The translations under genes and the position numbers were made by a program. This document shows, piece by piece, positions 53,321-64,000 of a DNA stretch of 64,000 bases; the stretch's first letter is position 1, and each line of letters starts with the position of its first letter. Under the pieces are notes generated by a model. The model saw nothing but the letters and a program-made list of their open reading frames with translations. It did not search any database and had not been told where the DNA came from. Origin of the DNA: Nephrocerus scutellatus. Its lineage: Eukaryota > Arthropoda > Insecta > Diptera > Pipunculidae. Where the stretch lies: the NCBI GenBank assembly GCA_947095585.1, contig OX352765.1, positions 92,774,965 to 92,838,964 of the forward strand, given 5' to 3'.

Positions 53321-56300
53321 ATTCGTCGCCTTTTATGGACTGTGTGCGGTTTGTGCTGCGCATTCGGCTGCGCTGCATGGTTTTGGTGGTGTAGAGAGTG
53401 AGAGAAATCTTAGCTCACGCACAAATGAACCCAGCAAATGAAACGAGACATACATGTTTTATGATTTCTTCAACTTACATTTTTATTTACTGAATTGTAT
53501 TTTTATTGATGTCGTTTTTTTTGTTGTCGATATCAACTTACAGATAGAACAACAAGTTTTCACAATATTCTGTCATTTGGCGTTTTCATAAATTAGTTCA
53601 GAGCAGTCAAAGAGTTCTCAAGATAAATGTTCGTGTTTCTTATTTGCTCAGAGTATGAGCGTGCTCTAAGTGCTCAGAATAAAATGATCTGAGCTTTTTC
53701 AATTTTAACATCTGATGTCAAATGTCTGTTTCGATGATTTTCTCCTACAATAAAAAAAAATGGCCCAGGATCGAAGGGCTCCCATATCAATTTCCGCGAT
53801 TAGAGAATTTAGATAAACAATTTTAATTTTTAAGGTTTGTTTTTTTTTCGAATAAAAACGAACAAGGATCCGAAATATTCTACTTTTTATTGGGAAAAGC
53901 CGCCGAACTACTGTGAACTGACCCTATTCATGTCATTTGTCATATGTTTCAAACAATTGTCATTCGGATTCGGGCTTTCGCAATTTTTGGTTTGATGAAT
54001 TGTTATTGTTTATGTTTACTTTTACTTTTGCTGTTTAGCAATTAGAATTCGATTTTATAAAAAAATTAATAAAACTTTGTAGAAACAATAAAAATTTCCG
54101 AATAGTTAATCGAACACTAAATATTACTTTATCCAATAAAAAAGCCGCAAGAAAAGTTGACGCATGCGATATAAGAGCAGAAAAATAGAAATAAAAGCAA
54201 CGCAGGAGAGTTGTATATTATGAAATTCGTATTCGCTGCTAAGGATAAAATTTCTTAATAGTTGTGCACAAATATTAAAATCTATTAAGTGCAACAAAAA
54301 GAAAAGGCTTATCACAGCTTTGCGAAAAATTAAACAAATCTTTCAATTGCTGCAAAAAGCCACCTTCACAGACTGAAAACGAAAAAGTCAAGTGAAATGT
54401 CGGGATCTGCGACGGCTTCCATGGCCTCAACATCTTCAGTAATGACGTTCCATCAGCGTTGTGGTCGTCGCATAATATTGACTAACAACAATCGCACAGC
54501 AATGCGATCCATTCGCGATTTCAGCCATGCGCTCGTCTTCAGTTCAGAGCCATTGCAGGATGACGTTCTCTTCGAAGTGGTTATCGATGAGAAGGTAATC
54601 TGCATTTTGAAACTCAATCAGAATAATAAATGTTTATTATATTATTAGAATTACTCCTGGGGCGGGAGCATTGAAATCGGAGTCACCTTGGAATCTCCGG
54701 ACAAACTGGATTTACCATCATGCGCAACTGCAATGCGCAACGGAACGTGGGTCATGTCTGGCATAGATGTACGTAAGAACGGCGCCTGCCTCGTTGAGTT
54801 CTATGGAACAGACTTGGAAACTCTCAACGAACAAGATCGTGTCGGTGTAATGAGGACCTCTAACGACGAGTTGGTATTTTATGTCAACGGCGAATCACAA
54901 GGAATTGCCGCCACCAATATGCCAAAAGTGTTATACGCTCTTGTAGATCTATATGGTCGATGTGTTCAGGTTTCCATTTGCCCGACTAATACCGCTGGCG
55001 GTGGGGTAAGGGGATTAAGGAATTTGACATTAAAAGTGTTCCACAATTTTGATTTTTTTTAGGATTTTGGAACAACGGACGTTACACAAATTGCGCAAAA
55101 CATTGATGTGCCGATGAGCGTAGACCTTACGGTTGTCTCATCATCGACATCAGCATCCGCTACAATGGCATCGGCTACCGGGGGTACTTGTTCGTTGTCC
55201 CTGAACTCTTCTCAAGTGGGGGACTACTTTGATATGAACGATCGTTTGCGTTTTCACACTCGATGTGGGTCCTTGGTGAAACTTTCGCCTAACTGTCGCT
55301 CGGCAGAACGACGTCGCCCTTTGGATGAATTTAACAATGGTGTTGTTATGACACACCGGCCATTGAAAGACAATGAACTTTTCGAGATTCGAATCGACAA
55401 GCTGGTAGATAAGTGGTCGGGGTCCATTGAAGTCGGTGTCACAGCGCATAACCCATCAGCGTTACATTTTCCAGCCACTATGACTAATATGCGTTCAGGC
55501 ACTATCATGATGTCAGGTTGTGGCATTCTAACCAATGGAAAGGGCACACGTCGACAATATGGGGAGTTCAATTTAGATGAATTGCGTGAAGGTGATCGCG
55601 TAGGCATGATGCGTAAGGGCAATGGGAATCTTCATTACTACATAAATGGACAGGATCAGGGTGTAGCAGCAACTAGAGTAGCTCAGACTTTGTGGGGTGT
55701 TATTGATCTCTACGGCATGACTATCAAAGTCACGATTGTCGACCGTGATGAACGCGAACAACAGAATCTAGTGACACGAAGAAATAATCTGATGTCGATT
55801 CAGACGACGACGAGTGGTACTGGTATTGCAGCAGCCACAGGAACAAATGTGGCAGTAGCTAATCATGAACTTAGCATTTTAAGTCCTGAAGTAGAAGTGG
55901 GCGGAGGCGGAGCTGCTTCTTCAGGCCAGAGGAATGACGATCGTCTTACATTCCATTCTTTGTGCGGATCGCATGCAACAGTAACGCATAGTGGCCGAAC
56001 AGCACTGCGCCCAAAGTAAGATAACTCTAAAGTTCATAATCAAATAAAGTTTTTTTCCTTCTACTTGTTAGTGCTTCGGATGACTTTAATAATGGTGTCG
56101 TCTTGACACGGCGTCCATTACGACCTAATGAACTATTTCAAGTGCGTCTCGAGCGTGTGGTCACAAAGTGGGCTGGATCCGTAGAGATGGGCGTAACTAC
56201 CCATAGCGCCGAAAACTTAGAATTTCCGTTTACCATGAAAAAAGTTCGGTAAATACTTCCAGAAGCATTCGATTGCAAAAGTTTAAATAAAAGTTTCTGT

Positions 56301-56607
56301 TCGTCAACACAGCTCTGGCACCTGGATGATGACGGGAAATGGAGTTATGCACAATGGCATCACTGTCATAGAACAATACGGACAAAATCTAGATCGTTTG
56401 CAGGTTGGCGATCGTGTTGGCGTCGTCCGCAAAGATGATGGGACGCTGCATTTTTGGGTTAATGGCGTTGATCAGGGTCCAGCGGCGACAAAAGTTCCTG
56501 AGCGTGTTTACGGTGTAATCGATTTGTACGGGCAGGCCGCCCAGGCGAGTATTGTTGATACGTCTGAGTGTGGCAGTCCGGACACTGGTAATTCCACCAT
56601 TTCAAAT
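53321..56607 (+). repeat. tandem duplication unit, copy A (3287 bp)
   Basis: Every landmark in this unit recurs exactly 3287 bp to the right. It starts at attcgtcgccttttatggac and ends at ccatttcaaat. Only two base differences from copy B were seen, both within 56240-56246 (gaaaaaag here versus gacaaatg at 59527-59533). The unit holds about 1.08 kb of upstream DNA plus Neurl4 exons 1-4 and part of exon 5. Confidence 0.95.
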
Positions 56608-56688
56608 ATTCGTCGCCTTTTATGGACTGTGTGCGGTTTGTGCTGCGCATTCGGCTGCGCTGCATGGTTTTGGTGGTGTAGAGAGTGA
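54397..56688 (+). CDS. truncated Neurl4 copy: three NHR domains plus a new hydrophobic tail
   Basis: Exons 54397-54594, 54649-55005, 55063-56015, 56072-56248 and 56313-56688 join in phase (2061 nt, 686 aa). Residues 1-660 equal the N-terminal part of the intact gene and give three complete NHR domains (about 16-180, 246-410 and 478-640). After ...GNSTISN the frame crosses the duplication junction at 56607/56608 into former intergenic DNA and gains 26 residues before TGA. Of these, 21 consecutive residues are uncharged and mostly hydrophobic (starting [12 protein letters not shown], ending WFWWC), like a C-terminal membrane anchor. The conserved TMTN of NHR3 reads TMKK. The copy carries the same promoter region as the intact gene. 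Whether it is expressed, or is an assembly artefact, cannot be decided here. Confidence 0.7.
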
Positions 56689-59600
56689 GAGAAATCTTAG
56701 CTCACGCACAAATGAACCCAGCAAATGAAACGAGACATACATGTTTTATGATTTCTTCAACTTACATTTTTATTTACTGAATTGTATTTTTATTGATGTC
56801 GTTTTTTTTGTTGTCGATATCAACTTACAGATAGAACAACAAGTTTTCACAATATTCTGTCATTTGGCGTTTTCATAAATTAGTTCAGAGCAGTCAAAGA
56901 GTTCTCAAGATAAATGTTCGTGTTTCTTATTTGCTCAGAGTATGAGCGTGCTCTAAGTGCTCAGAATAAAATGATCTGAGCTTTTTCAATTTTAACATCT
57001 GATGTCAAATGTCTGTTTCGATGATTTTCTCCTACAATAAAAAAAAATGGCCCAGGATCGAAGGGCTCCCATATCAATTTCCGCGATTAGAGAATTTAGA
57101 TAAACAATTTTAATTTTTAAGGTTTGTTTTTTTTTCGAATAAAAACGAACAAGGATCCGAAATATTCTACTTTTTATTGGGAAAAGCCGCCGAACTACTG
57201 TGAACTGACCCTATTCATGTCATTTGTCATATGTTTCAAACAATTGTCATTCGGATTCGGGCTTTCGCAATTTTTGGTTTGATGAATTGTTATTGTTTAT
57301 GTTTACTTTTACTTTTGCTGTTTAGCAATTAGAATTCGATTTTATAAAAAAATTAATAAAACTTTGTAGAAACAATAAAAATTTCCGAATAGTTAATCGA
57401 ACACTAAATATTACTTTATCCAATAAAAAAGCCGCAAGAAAAGTTGACGCATGCGATATAAGAGCAGAAAAATAGAAATAAAAGCAACGCAGGAGAGTTG
57501 TATATTATGAAATTCGTATTCGCTGCTAAGGATAAAATTTCTTAATAGTTGTGCACAAATATTAAAATCTATTAAGTGCAACAAAAAGAAAAGGCTTATC
57601 ACAGCTTTGCGAAAAATTAAACAAATCTTTCAATTGCTGCAAAAAGCCACCTTCACAGACTGAAAACGAAAAAGTCAAGTGAAATGTCGGGATCTGCGAC
57701 GGCTTCCATGGCCTCAACATCTTCAGTAATGACGTTCCATCAGCGTTGTGGTCGTCGCATAATATTGACTAACAACAATCGCACAGCAATGCGATCCATT
57801 CGCGATTTCAGCCATGCGCTCGTCTTCAGTTCAGAGCCATTGCAGGATGACGTTCTCTTCGAAGTGGTTATCGATGAGAAGGTAATCTGCATTTTGAAAC
57901 TCAATCAGAATAATAAATGTTTATTATATTATTAGAATTACTCCTGGGGCGGGAGCATTGAAATCGGAGTCACCTTGGAATCTCCGGACAAACTGGATTT
58001 ACCATCATGCGCAACTGCAATGCGCAACGGAACGTGGGTCATGTCTGGCATAGATGTACGTAAGAACGGCGCCTGCCTCGTTGAGTTCTATGGAACAGAC
58101 TTGGAAACTCTCAACGAACAAGATCGTGTCGGTGTAATGAGGACCTCTAACGACGAGTTGGTATTTTATGTCAACGGCGAATCACAAGGAATTGCCGCCA
58201 CCAATATGCCAAAAGTGTTATACGCTCTTGTAGATCTATATGGTCGATGTGTTCAGGTTTCCATTTGCCCGACTAATACCGCTGGCGGTGGGGTAAGGGG
58301 ATTAAGGAATTTGACATTAAAAGTGTTCCACAATTTTGATTTTTTTTAGGATTTTGGAACAACGGACGTTACACAAATTGCGCAAAACATTGATGTGCCG
58401 ATGAGCGTAGACCTTACGGTTGTCTCATCATCGACATCAGCATCCGCTACAATGGCATCGGCTACCGGGGGTACTTGTTCGTTGTCCCTGAACTCTTCTC
58501 AAGTGGGGGACTACTTTGATATGAACGATCGTTTGCGTTTTCACACTCGATGTGGGTCCTTGGTGAAACTTTCGCCTAACTGTCGCTCGGCAGAACGACG
58601 TCGCCCTTTGGATGAATTTAACAATGGTGTTGTTATGACACACCGGCCATTGAAAGACAATGAACTTTTCGAGATTCGAATCGACAAGCTGGTAGATAAG
58701 TGGTCGGGGTCCATTGAAGTCGGTGTCACAGCGCATAACCCATCAGCGTTACATTTTCCAGCCACTATGACTAATATGCGTTCAGGCACTATCATGATGT
58801 CAGGTTGTGGCATTCTAACCAATGGAAAGGGCACACGTCGACAATATGGGGAGTTCAATTTAGATGAATTGCGTGAAGGTGATCGCGTAGGCATGATGCG
58901 TAAGGGCAATGGGAATCTTCATTACTACATAAATGGACAGGATCAGGGTGTAGCAGCAACTAGAGTAGCTCAGACTTTGTGGGGTGTTATTGATCTCTAC
59001 GGCATGACTATCAAAGTCACGATTGTCGACCGTGATGAACGCGAACAACAGAATCTAGTGACACGAAGAAATAATCTGATGTCGATTCAGACGACGACGA
59101 GTGGTACTGGTATTGCAGCAGCCACAGGAACAAATGTGGCAGTAGCTAATCATGAACTTAGCATTTTAAGTCCTGAAGTAGAAGTGGGCGGAGGCGGAGC
59201 TGCTTCTTCAGGCCAGAGGAATGACGATCGTCTTACATTCCATTCTTTGTGCGGATCGCATGCAACAGTAACGCATAGTGGCCGAACAGCACTGCGCCCA
59301 AAGTAAGATAACTCTAAAGTTCATAATCAAATAAAGTTTTTTTCCTTCTACTTGTTAGTGCTTCGGATGACTTTAATAATGGTGTCGTCTTGACACGGCG
59401 TCCATTACGACCTAATGAACTATTTCAAGTGCGTCTCGAGCGTGTGGTCACAAAGTGGGCTGGATCCGTAGAGATGGGCGTAACTACCCATAGCGCCGAA
59501 AACTTAGAATTTCCGTTTACCATGACAAATGTTCGGTAAATACTTCCAGAAGCATTCGATTGCAAAAGTTTAAATAAAAGTTTCTGTTCGTCAACACAGC

Positions 59601-59894
59601 TCTGGCACCTGGATGATGACGGGAAATGGAGTTATGCACAATGGCATCACTGTCATAGAACAATACGGACAAAATCTAGATCGTTTGCAGGTTGGCGATC
59701 GTGTTGGCGTCGTCCGCAAAGATGATGGGACGCTGCATTTTTGGGTTAATGGCGTTGATCAGGGTCCAGCGGCGACAAAAGTTCCTGAGCGTGTTTACGG
59801 TGTAATCGATTTGTACGGGCAGGCCGCCCAGGCGAGTATTGTTGATACGTCTGAGTGTGGCAGTCCGGACACTGGTAATTCCACCATTTCAAAT
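56608..59894 (+). repeat. tandem duplication unit, copy B (3287 bp)
   Basis: This copy is continuous with the rest of Neurl4 after 59894 (caaat|acgacattatac). The breakpoints share the three bases ATA, so the exact edge can slide by up to three positions. Confidence 0.95.
56689..57683 (+). promoter_or_regulatory. duplicated upstream region of the intact Neurl4 gene
   Basis: Copy of 53402-54396. Non-coding, AT-rich, with AATAAA words (about 56963 and 57037) that could end the truncated copy's transcript, and with the same leader sequence that precedes the ATG of both copies. Confidence 0.5.
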
Positions 59895-62800
59895 ACGACA
59901 TTATACAGCGAACCACCGCTTAGATTCCATTCAATTCACGGAAAGAATGCTGGTATCTCCAATGGTGGTCTTACAGCATCTCGCCCTAATTCTCTGGCTG
60001 AGTTCAACGACGCAATTGTTTTCAGTAATCGACCGTTACGACAACGAGAGCTTTTCGAAGTTGTTTTGGAGCGAATGGTTCGTCATTGGTCGGGTAACAT
60101 TGAAATAGGAGTGACGGGTATACGACCCGATGAGATACAACTTGCGGCAAATGCCACCGATTTAGATCATGACACGATCATTCTTTGTGGATCGATGGTC
60201 TTCCATAACCGCAAAACTATTCGCAGTGACATTCTCTTCGATTTGGACACATTAACTGCGGGAACTCGCGTTGGCGTTATGCGTAATGGTGACGCCATAC
60301 ACTTCTTTATCGATGGTGTCGATCAGGGTCCCGCTTGTGAGTGTCGTATGCAAAATGTTTGGGCCGTCATCGATCTGTATGGACAGTGCGCTCAAGTGAG
60401 CCTAACTCTGTCACAGCCAGATATGAGAGCGCCATACGCAACTAGTGAGAACTCGCAGAGTTTCCAAGCTACCTCCGTTATTCAGCCAGCGCTTGAGACG
60501 AAGCATCGATGGACTTGCATATCGGGTAATGTTACATTGTCGCAGAATTGGACTGTCGCCTCGCGGGTGACTGGAGCATCTGCAGCGCTATCACGATGTC
60601 TGGTATTCTCCGAGCAGACACTGTCCGTTGGATCACCATTCGAAATTAAGCTAATATCGCACAATCAACTGTTTGCCGGTTAGTTTGGAATTCTATAAAG
60701 TCTTTACTTAGTAATTCAAATGTCCTTTCTTCTTTGAAGGTTGCCTCAACATTGGCATAACAGACCTCAATTTGTCTGACGATTACGTGCGCAAAAACAT
60801 TCCAATCAGCATTAAGCGAATCCCCGCAAATGTCTGGTACGTTTCGGGCAATGAGGTTCGTCACAATTTCATGTTAATGCAACGTTCCATGGCATCGCTG
60901 GAATGGCTACGCGTAGGTGATCGTATTGCACTGGAGCTGACCCCAGCGCGAACTCTGCGAATTCTCTTAAATTCAGAGGACATGAATATCAATTTCCAAA
61001 ATGTTCCAAATGTGAGTAAAAGCAATTAGGTAACTCTTTTTTTCAATGTCGATTTCTTCCTGTGACAGGATGTTTATGTTGTGGTCGAACTTCAAGGCTC
61101 CACAATGGCCGTTCAAGTCATTTCGTCTCAAGGGCCAACTTCACCGTTGCGACCGTGTAGCCTACGTCTTCAAGATTCTTTAGAATTTGGTGTCGATCCG
61201 CTTAACAAGCAGGATTCAATGTTGGAATCCATTGATTCCGAGTCGCAAAACTTCGAATTCTCTGAATGCCATGGCAAAAATATTCGCTTACTGGAAGATC
61301 ATCGCAGTGCAATGCGTACGCAATCCTACAATCAGGGATTGGTGTACATGACCAAACCGCTATGCAAGGGCGAGAGCATAAGTGTAAGTGTGTATGGAGC
61401 TTTTCATTGTCTTTCGCTAACTTTTCATTTCATTGCTTATTTACAGATTAGAATTGATGCCATCAATTCCAAGTGGAAGGGCACTATCGGTCTAGGAGTT
61501 GTCGGAGTTTGTCCTCAGCTGGCAACTGTTCAGCTGCCAACTTCGATAATTTTGTGTAAGCGACCCTGTTGGGTAGCAACGAATGATTACATTAACATTA
61601 ACGGTTCGAAAATCGCCTCCGTTTACGGTGAAGCTCTCGAACAGATCCAAGTGGGAACTGTAATAACAATGACACTGACCCATGCGGGAATGTTGAGTGA
61701 GTTTTGCATTAATACAAAAAAAAAATTTGTGTTTATACATGTCTCTGATTTAAGTTATCTTGGTCGGCTCTACAAATTTGGAAAACTTAGCCGCTGGCCT
61801 TCCGAACCATGTGTATCCAGTCTATGATATATATGGCAAATGTGAGAAAATTTCCATAATAAACGGTGAGCTGCGCAATGGCAATGGAACGCCAATTGTT
61901 GAGGAAACTCTGCTGGATCATGATCAACTAACAGAGAACGACGGTGGTGTTCCACAGTGTGAGAAGGCAGATCTGGAGGTGCACGAGAAAGAGACGGAAC
62001 AGCAGCAGCAACAACAGTTGTTACTTCTTCAGCAAAATGCACCAAGTTCGTCGTCGATGTAGGCTCGAATTTATGTTTTTTGTTTTTTTAACAGAAGGCA
62101 ATAACTTTTTTGCTCTCCCCACAACACTTCGCAGGAATCGCTCTGTCATGGAAAGTGTTTCGGAAAATCTTCTGTTGAACATTTCAATTAAAAATCGGAC
62201 AATGGAAACGCGAGCCGAACCGAGCTCTTCAATGTCTTCATGGTGAGTTTTAAATAAATTTGGTGGATGTTTTTAAAACGGTTTTTCAATCGACGACAGT
62301 TGCTTACGGGAATCCCTTCAGCTTCAACACAACACCAACCTAAATATACAGCGCAGTCAGAGCACTCAACGATTTCAAAACAACAGCGGTACAGTACTAA
62401 ATCCATCCACTTCGGCTGCAGTATCGACATCTGTCAGCGGCGGTAATGACACGAACAAAGATCAAAACGAAGAAGATGATGATCAACAGACATCTGGCTC
62501 TTATCTGGCAATGAATCAGAACAACTCATCGTCGCAACGAAACTCCAAGGAAAATCTTCTCGACTACAATGATGAGAATAACGTTGCAATCCAACAGAAT
62601 TTGCAATCGCAAATGTTGGATACCGCCAGCGGGTCACGAGAAACAGTCTCAGAGAATGTCATCGATGAAACAGCTGTTAACAACAATGGAACGTCTACTG
62701 CAGATACAAACATTTGCAATGTGGAAGAAGTGAATCACGATGAAAACGCTGATGAAAATGAAGGCAATACTGCTGCTGCTGGTGAGCAAGACGAACATCG

Positions 62801-63740
62801 CCTGCTGCTCCAACAAATTCAACAGCTTCAGAGCGATTTCTCCCGACTGACTCAGCAACAGCATTTATCCTCTCAACCACCGTTATCATATAATTTCCAA
62901 TTTGATTCCATCCAGTCAATCTCAAACATTGAGCGCAAGGATTGCGAGTACTTTAATTTGGTGAAGTCCTTTCGACACACTTTGGTACTTCCGCAAACCT
63001 TTTTCCAGACGATGAGTGAGCCGATTTGCTTCTGTACCAATTGCAATGCGTCCCTCTCTGAAAAGCTCACTGGTTGGGTCTATTTTAAACTCAATCAGCC
63101 GGCAGTCAATTCCTCAGGTGTAACACAATCATTCGATTCGGATGATTGGCTTCCACTTTACTACATGACTCGGGTTGACAAGATTCGTGCGATTCTCGAC
63201 TATGGCCAGCCGTTGCCTATAGAGCATTCGCACGAATCGCATTCTGCGTCGGCAAATCAAAAAGACGAACCAGGAACCCGTCTCGAATTGCATTTCTCAC
63301 CAAACGCACCCATCCCGATAGCGTACGCCCATCACAAATACATATCCGGCTCATCGACCGGCTACACAATAAACACAGCTTTCGAAGTGTATGTCCGGCG
63401 GCAATCTCTTTGTGCTGGGTCATGTGGCATCATTAAACCATCAATAGCAGCATCATCATCATCATCGATTACGTTGGAAGATCACAGCGGTGACTGTGAA
63501 TCTCACATTGATGGAAGCGGCGCTCATCAACAGCAACCTGTGGTAAACAGCAGCGGTGCTGGTACAAGTGCAACGCCTCCAACAACATCTGCCGCATCTA
63601 CTTCGTCATTTCGTGATATGACTTGGTTTACAAAGGAAGCGGGAGCATGCGTTATAACAGCACTGATTTTAAAACTGGAAAAAGTTCCTAATGAAAAGCC
63701 AAAGGATGTTGCGAGCACCAATGGAGGGTCTACCAGTTAA
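57684..63740 (+). CDS. Neurl4: Neurl4 (bluestreak ortholog), intact, six NHR domains, 1817 aa
   Basis: Neuralized-like protein 4: in vertebrates a centriolar protein that partners HERC2 and restrains CP110; in flies a scaffold of neuralized-homology repeats. Exons 57684-57881, 57936-58292, 58350-59302, 59359-59535, 59600-60678, 60740-61011, 61069-61383, 61447-61696, 61755-62058, 62135-62242 and 62300-63740 give 5454 nt in phase. NHR domains lie at about 16-180, 246-410, 478-640, 670-835, 862-1030 and 1075-1241, with recurring [24 protein letters not shown] and VIDLYG blocks; NHR5 is the most divergent. A Gln-rich stretch ends exon 9. Exon 11 has an acidic Asn-rich linker, then a conserved C-terminal domain with CFCTNC and [20 protein letters not shown] segments. 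The duplication repeats its promoter and first 660 codons upstream. Confidence 0.93.
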
Positions 63741-63890
63741 AATGTGGTAATAAGAGCGCTTTTTCTATTAATTACATACATTTGGATGAAATTATCGAAT
63801 ACTACAAATCATTACATAAAATATAATAATGAAATTAAAAATAAACTACATAGAATGCACAAAATATGTTCTCTTAACTTTATAATAATG
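63741..63890 (+). terminator. Neurl4 3' UTR with polyadenylation signal
   Basis: AATAAA at 63840-63845, about 100 bp after the stop, is the best polyadenylation signal. Confidence 0.6.
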
Positions 63891-64000
63891 AAGAAGCCCA
63901 AGCCCAATGAACTAAACAGCGTGACCAAACGATATAAGGTTTGGTTAAAGTTGTTTTCGATATTGCTTCATAGTTCTTTCTGCCACCAGCTGCTACTACA
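63888..64000 (-). CDS. possible C-terminal end of a convergent minus-strand gene, cut by the window edge
   Basis: One minus-strand frame is open from the window edge to a TAA at about 63888 (37 codons, including GGRKNYEAISKTTLTKPYIV). It is short and unrecognised. It would make a tail-to-tail neighbour of Neurl4. It may equally be chance. Confidence 0.15.

Noticed and set aside
53127..53441. 104-codon frame just upstream of the truncated Neurl4 copy
   Set aside because: It crosses the dispersed repeat at 53050-53275 and the duplication edge, with no recognisable domain.
55150..55761. Long minus-strand open frames within the Neurl4 copies (also at 58437-59048)
   Set aside because: They are shadows of strongly coding NHR exons and have no motifs of their own.
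1..64000. tRNA, rRNA and snRNA genes
   Set aside because: I looked for A/B-box and clover-leaf patterns and found none I could support; the GGTTCG word near 53268 stands alone.

Overview
This is eukaryotic, AT-rich DNA from a higher fly (Diptera: Brachycera). The evidence is short GT-AG introns of about 50-75 bp, close matches to the fly versions of SCCRO/DCUN1D, Cep135 and Neurl4 (bluestreak), a six-repeat DUF4789-type secreted protein, mariner-type ends, and an env-bearing Ty3/gypsy errantivirus. The long, transposon-filled introns suggest a genome larger than Drosophila melanogaster's; a tephritid is plausible but not proven.

Layout, left to right. (1) 1-900: last exon of a DCUN1D/SCCRO gene (+), with its 3' UTR. 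(2) 1.2-3.75 kb: decayed LINEs, one split by a 250-bp MITE. (3) 3901-10644 (+): an unrecognised five-exon gene for a 1269-aa Lys/Glu-rich protein, with an internal higher-order repeat and a Cys-rich C-terminus. (4) 10839-52477 (-): a complete Cep135 gene. I could join 17 exons in phase (3174 nt, 1057 codons plus stop). Its intron 10 is 32.3 kb and holds most of the window's mobile DNA plus one nested gene. (5) 27220-36433 (+): an apparently intact 9.2-kb errantivirus with LTRs that look identical on reading, sitting in an ~80-bp tandem repeat and flanked by a 4-bp ATTC duplication. (6) 45090-46747 (+): a secreted Cys-rich protein gene nested antisense in Cep135 intron 10. (7) 53321-63740 (+): Neurl4, preceded by a 3287-bp direct tandem duplication of its own promoter and first half. 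The intact downstream gene has 11 exons (5454 nt, 1817 aa, six NHR domains). The upstream partial copy encodes three NHR domains and then runs into duplicated intergenic DNA, which supplies a 26-residue, strongly hydrophobic new C-terminus.

Cep135 (centriole cartwheel and structure) and Neurl4 (centriolar CP110/HERC2 partner in vertebrates) lie head to head about 1.9 kb apart, so two centriole proteins share an upstream region; the duplication has placed a new truncated Neurl4 between them. The 1269-aa gene converges on Cep135, with coding 3' ends 194 bp apart.

The most notable points are the chimeric truncated Neurl4 copy, the errantivirus (a hexanucleotide array at the gag/pol boundary, a phase-correct splice pair for env, an LTR built of inverted repeats), and the recently expanded repeat protein. 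Exon joins come from reading splice signals and checking phase; no alignment or transcript data were available.
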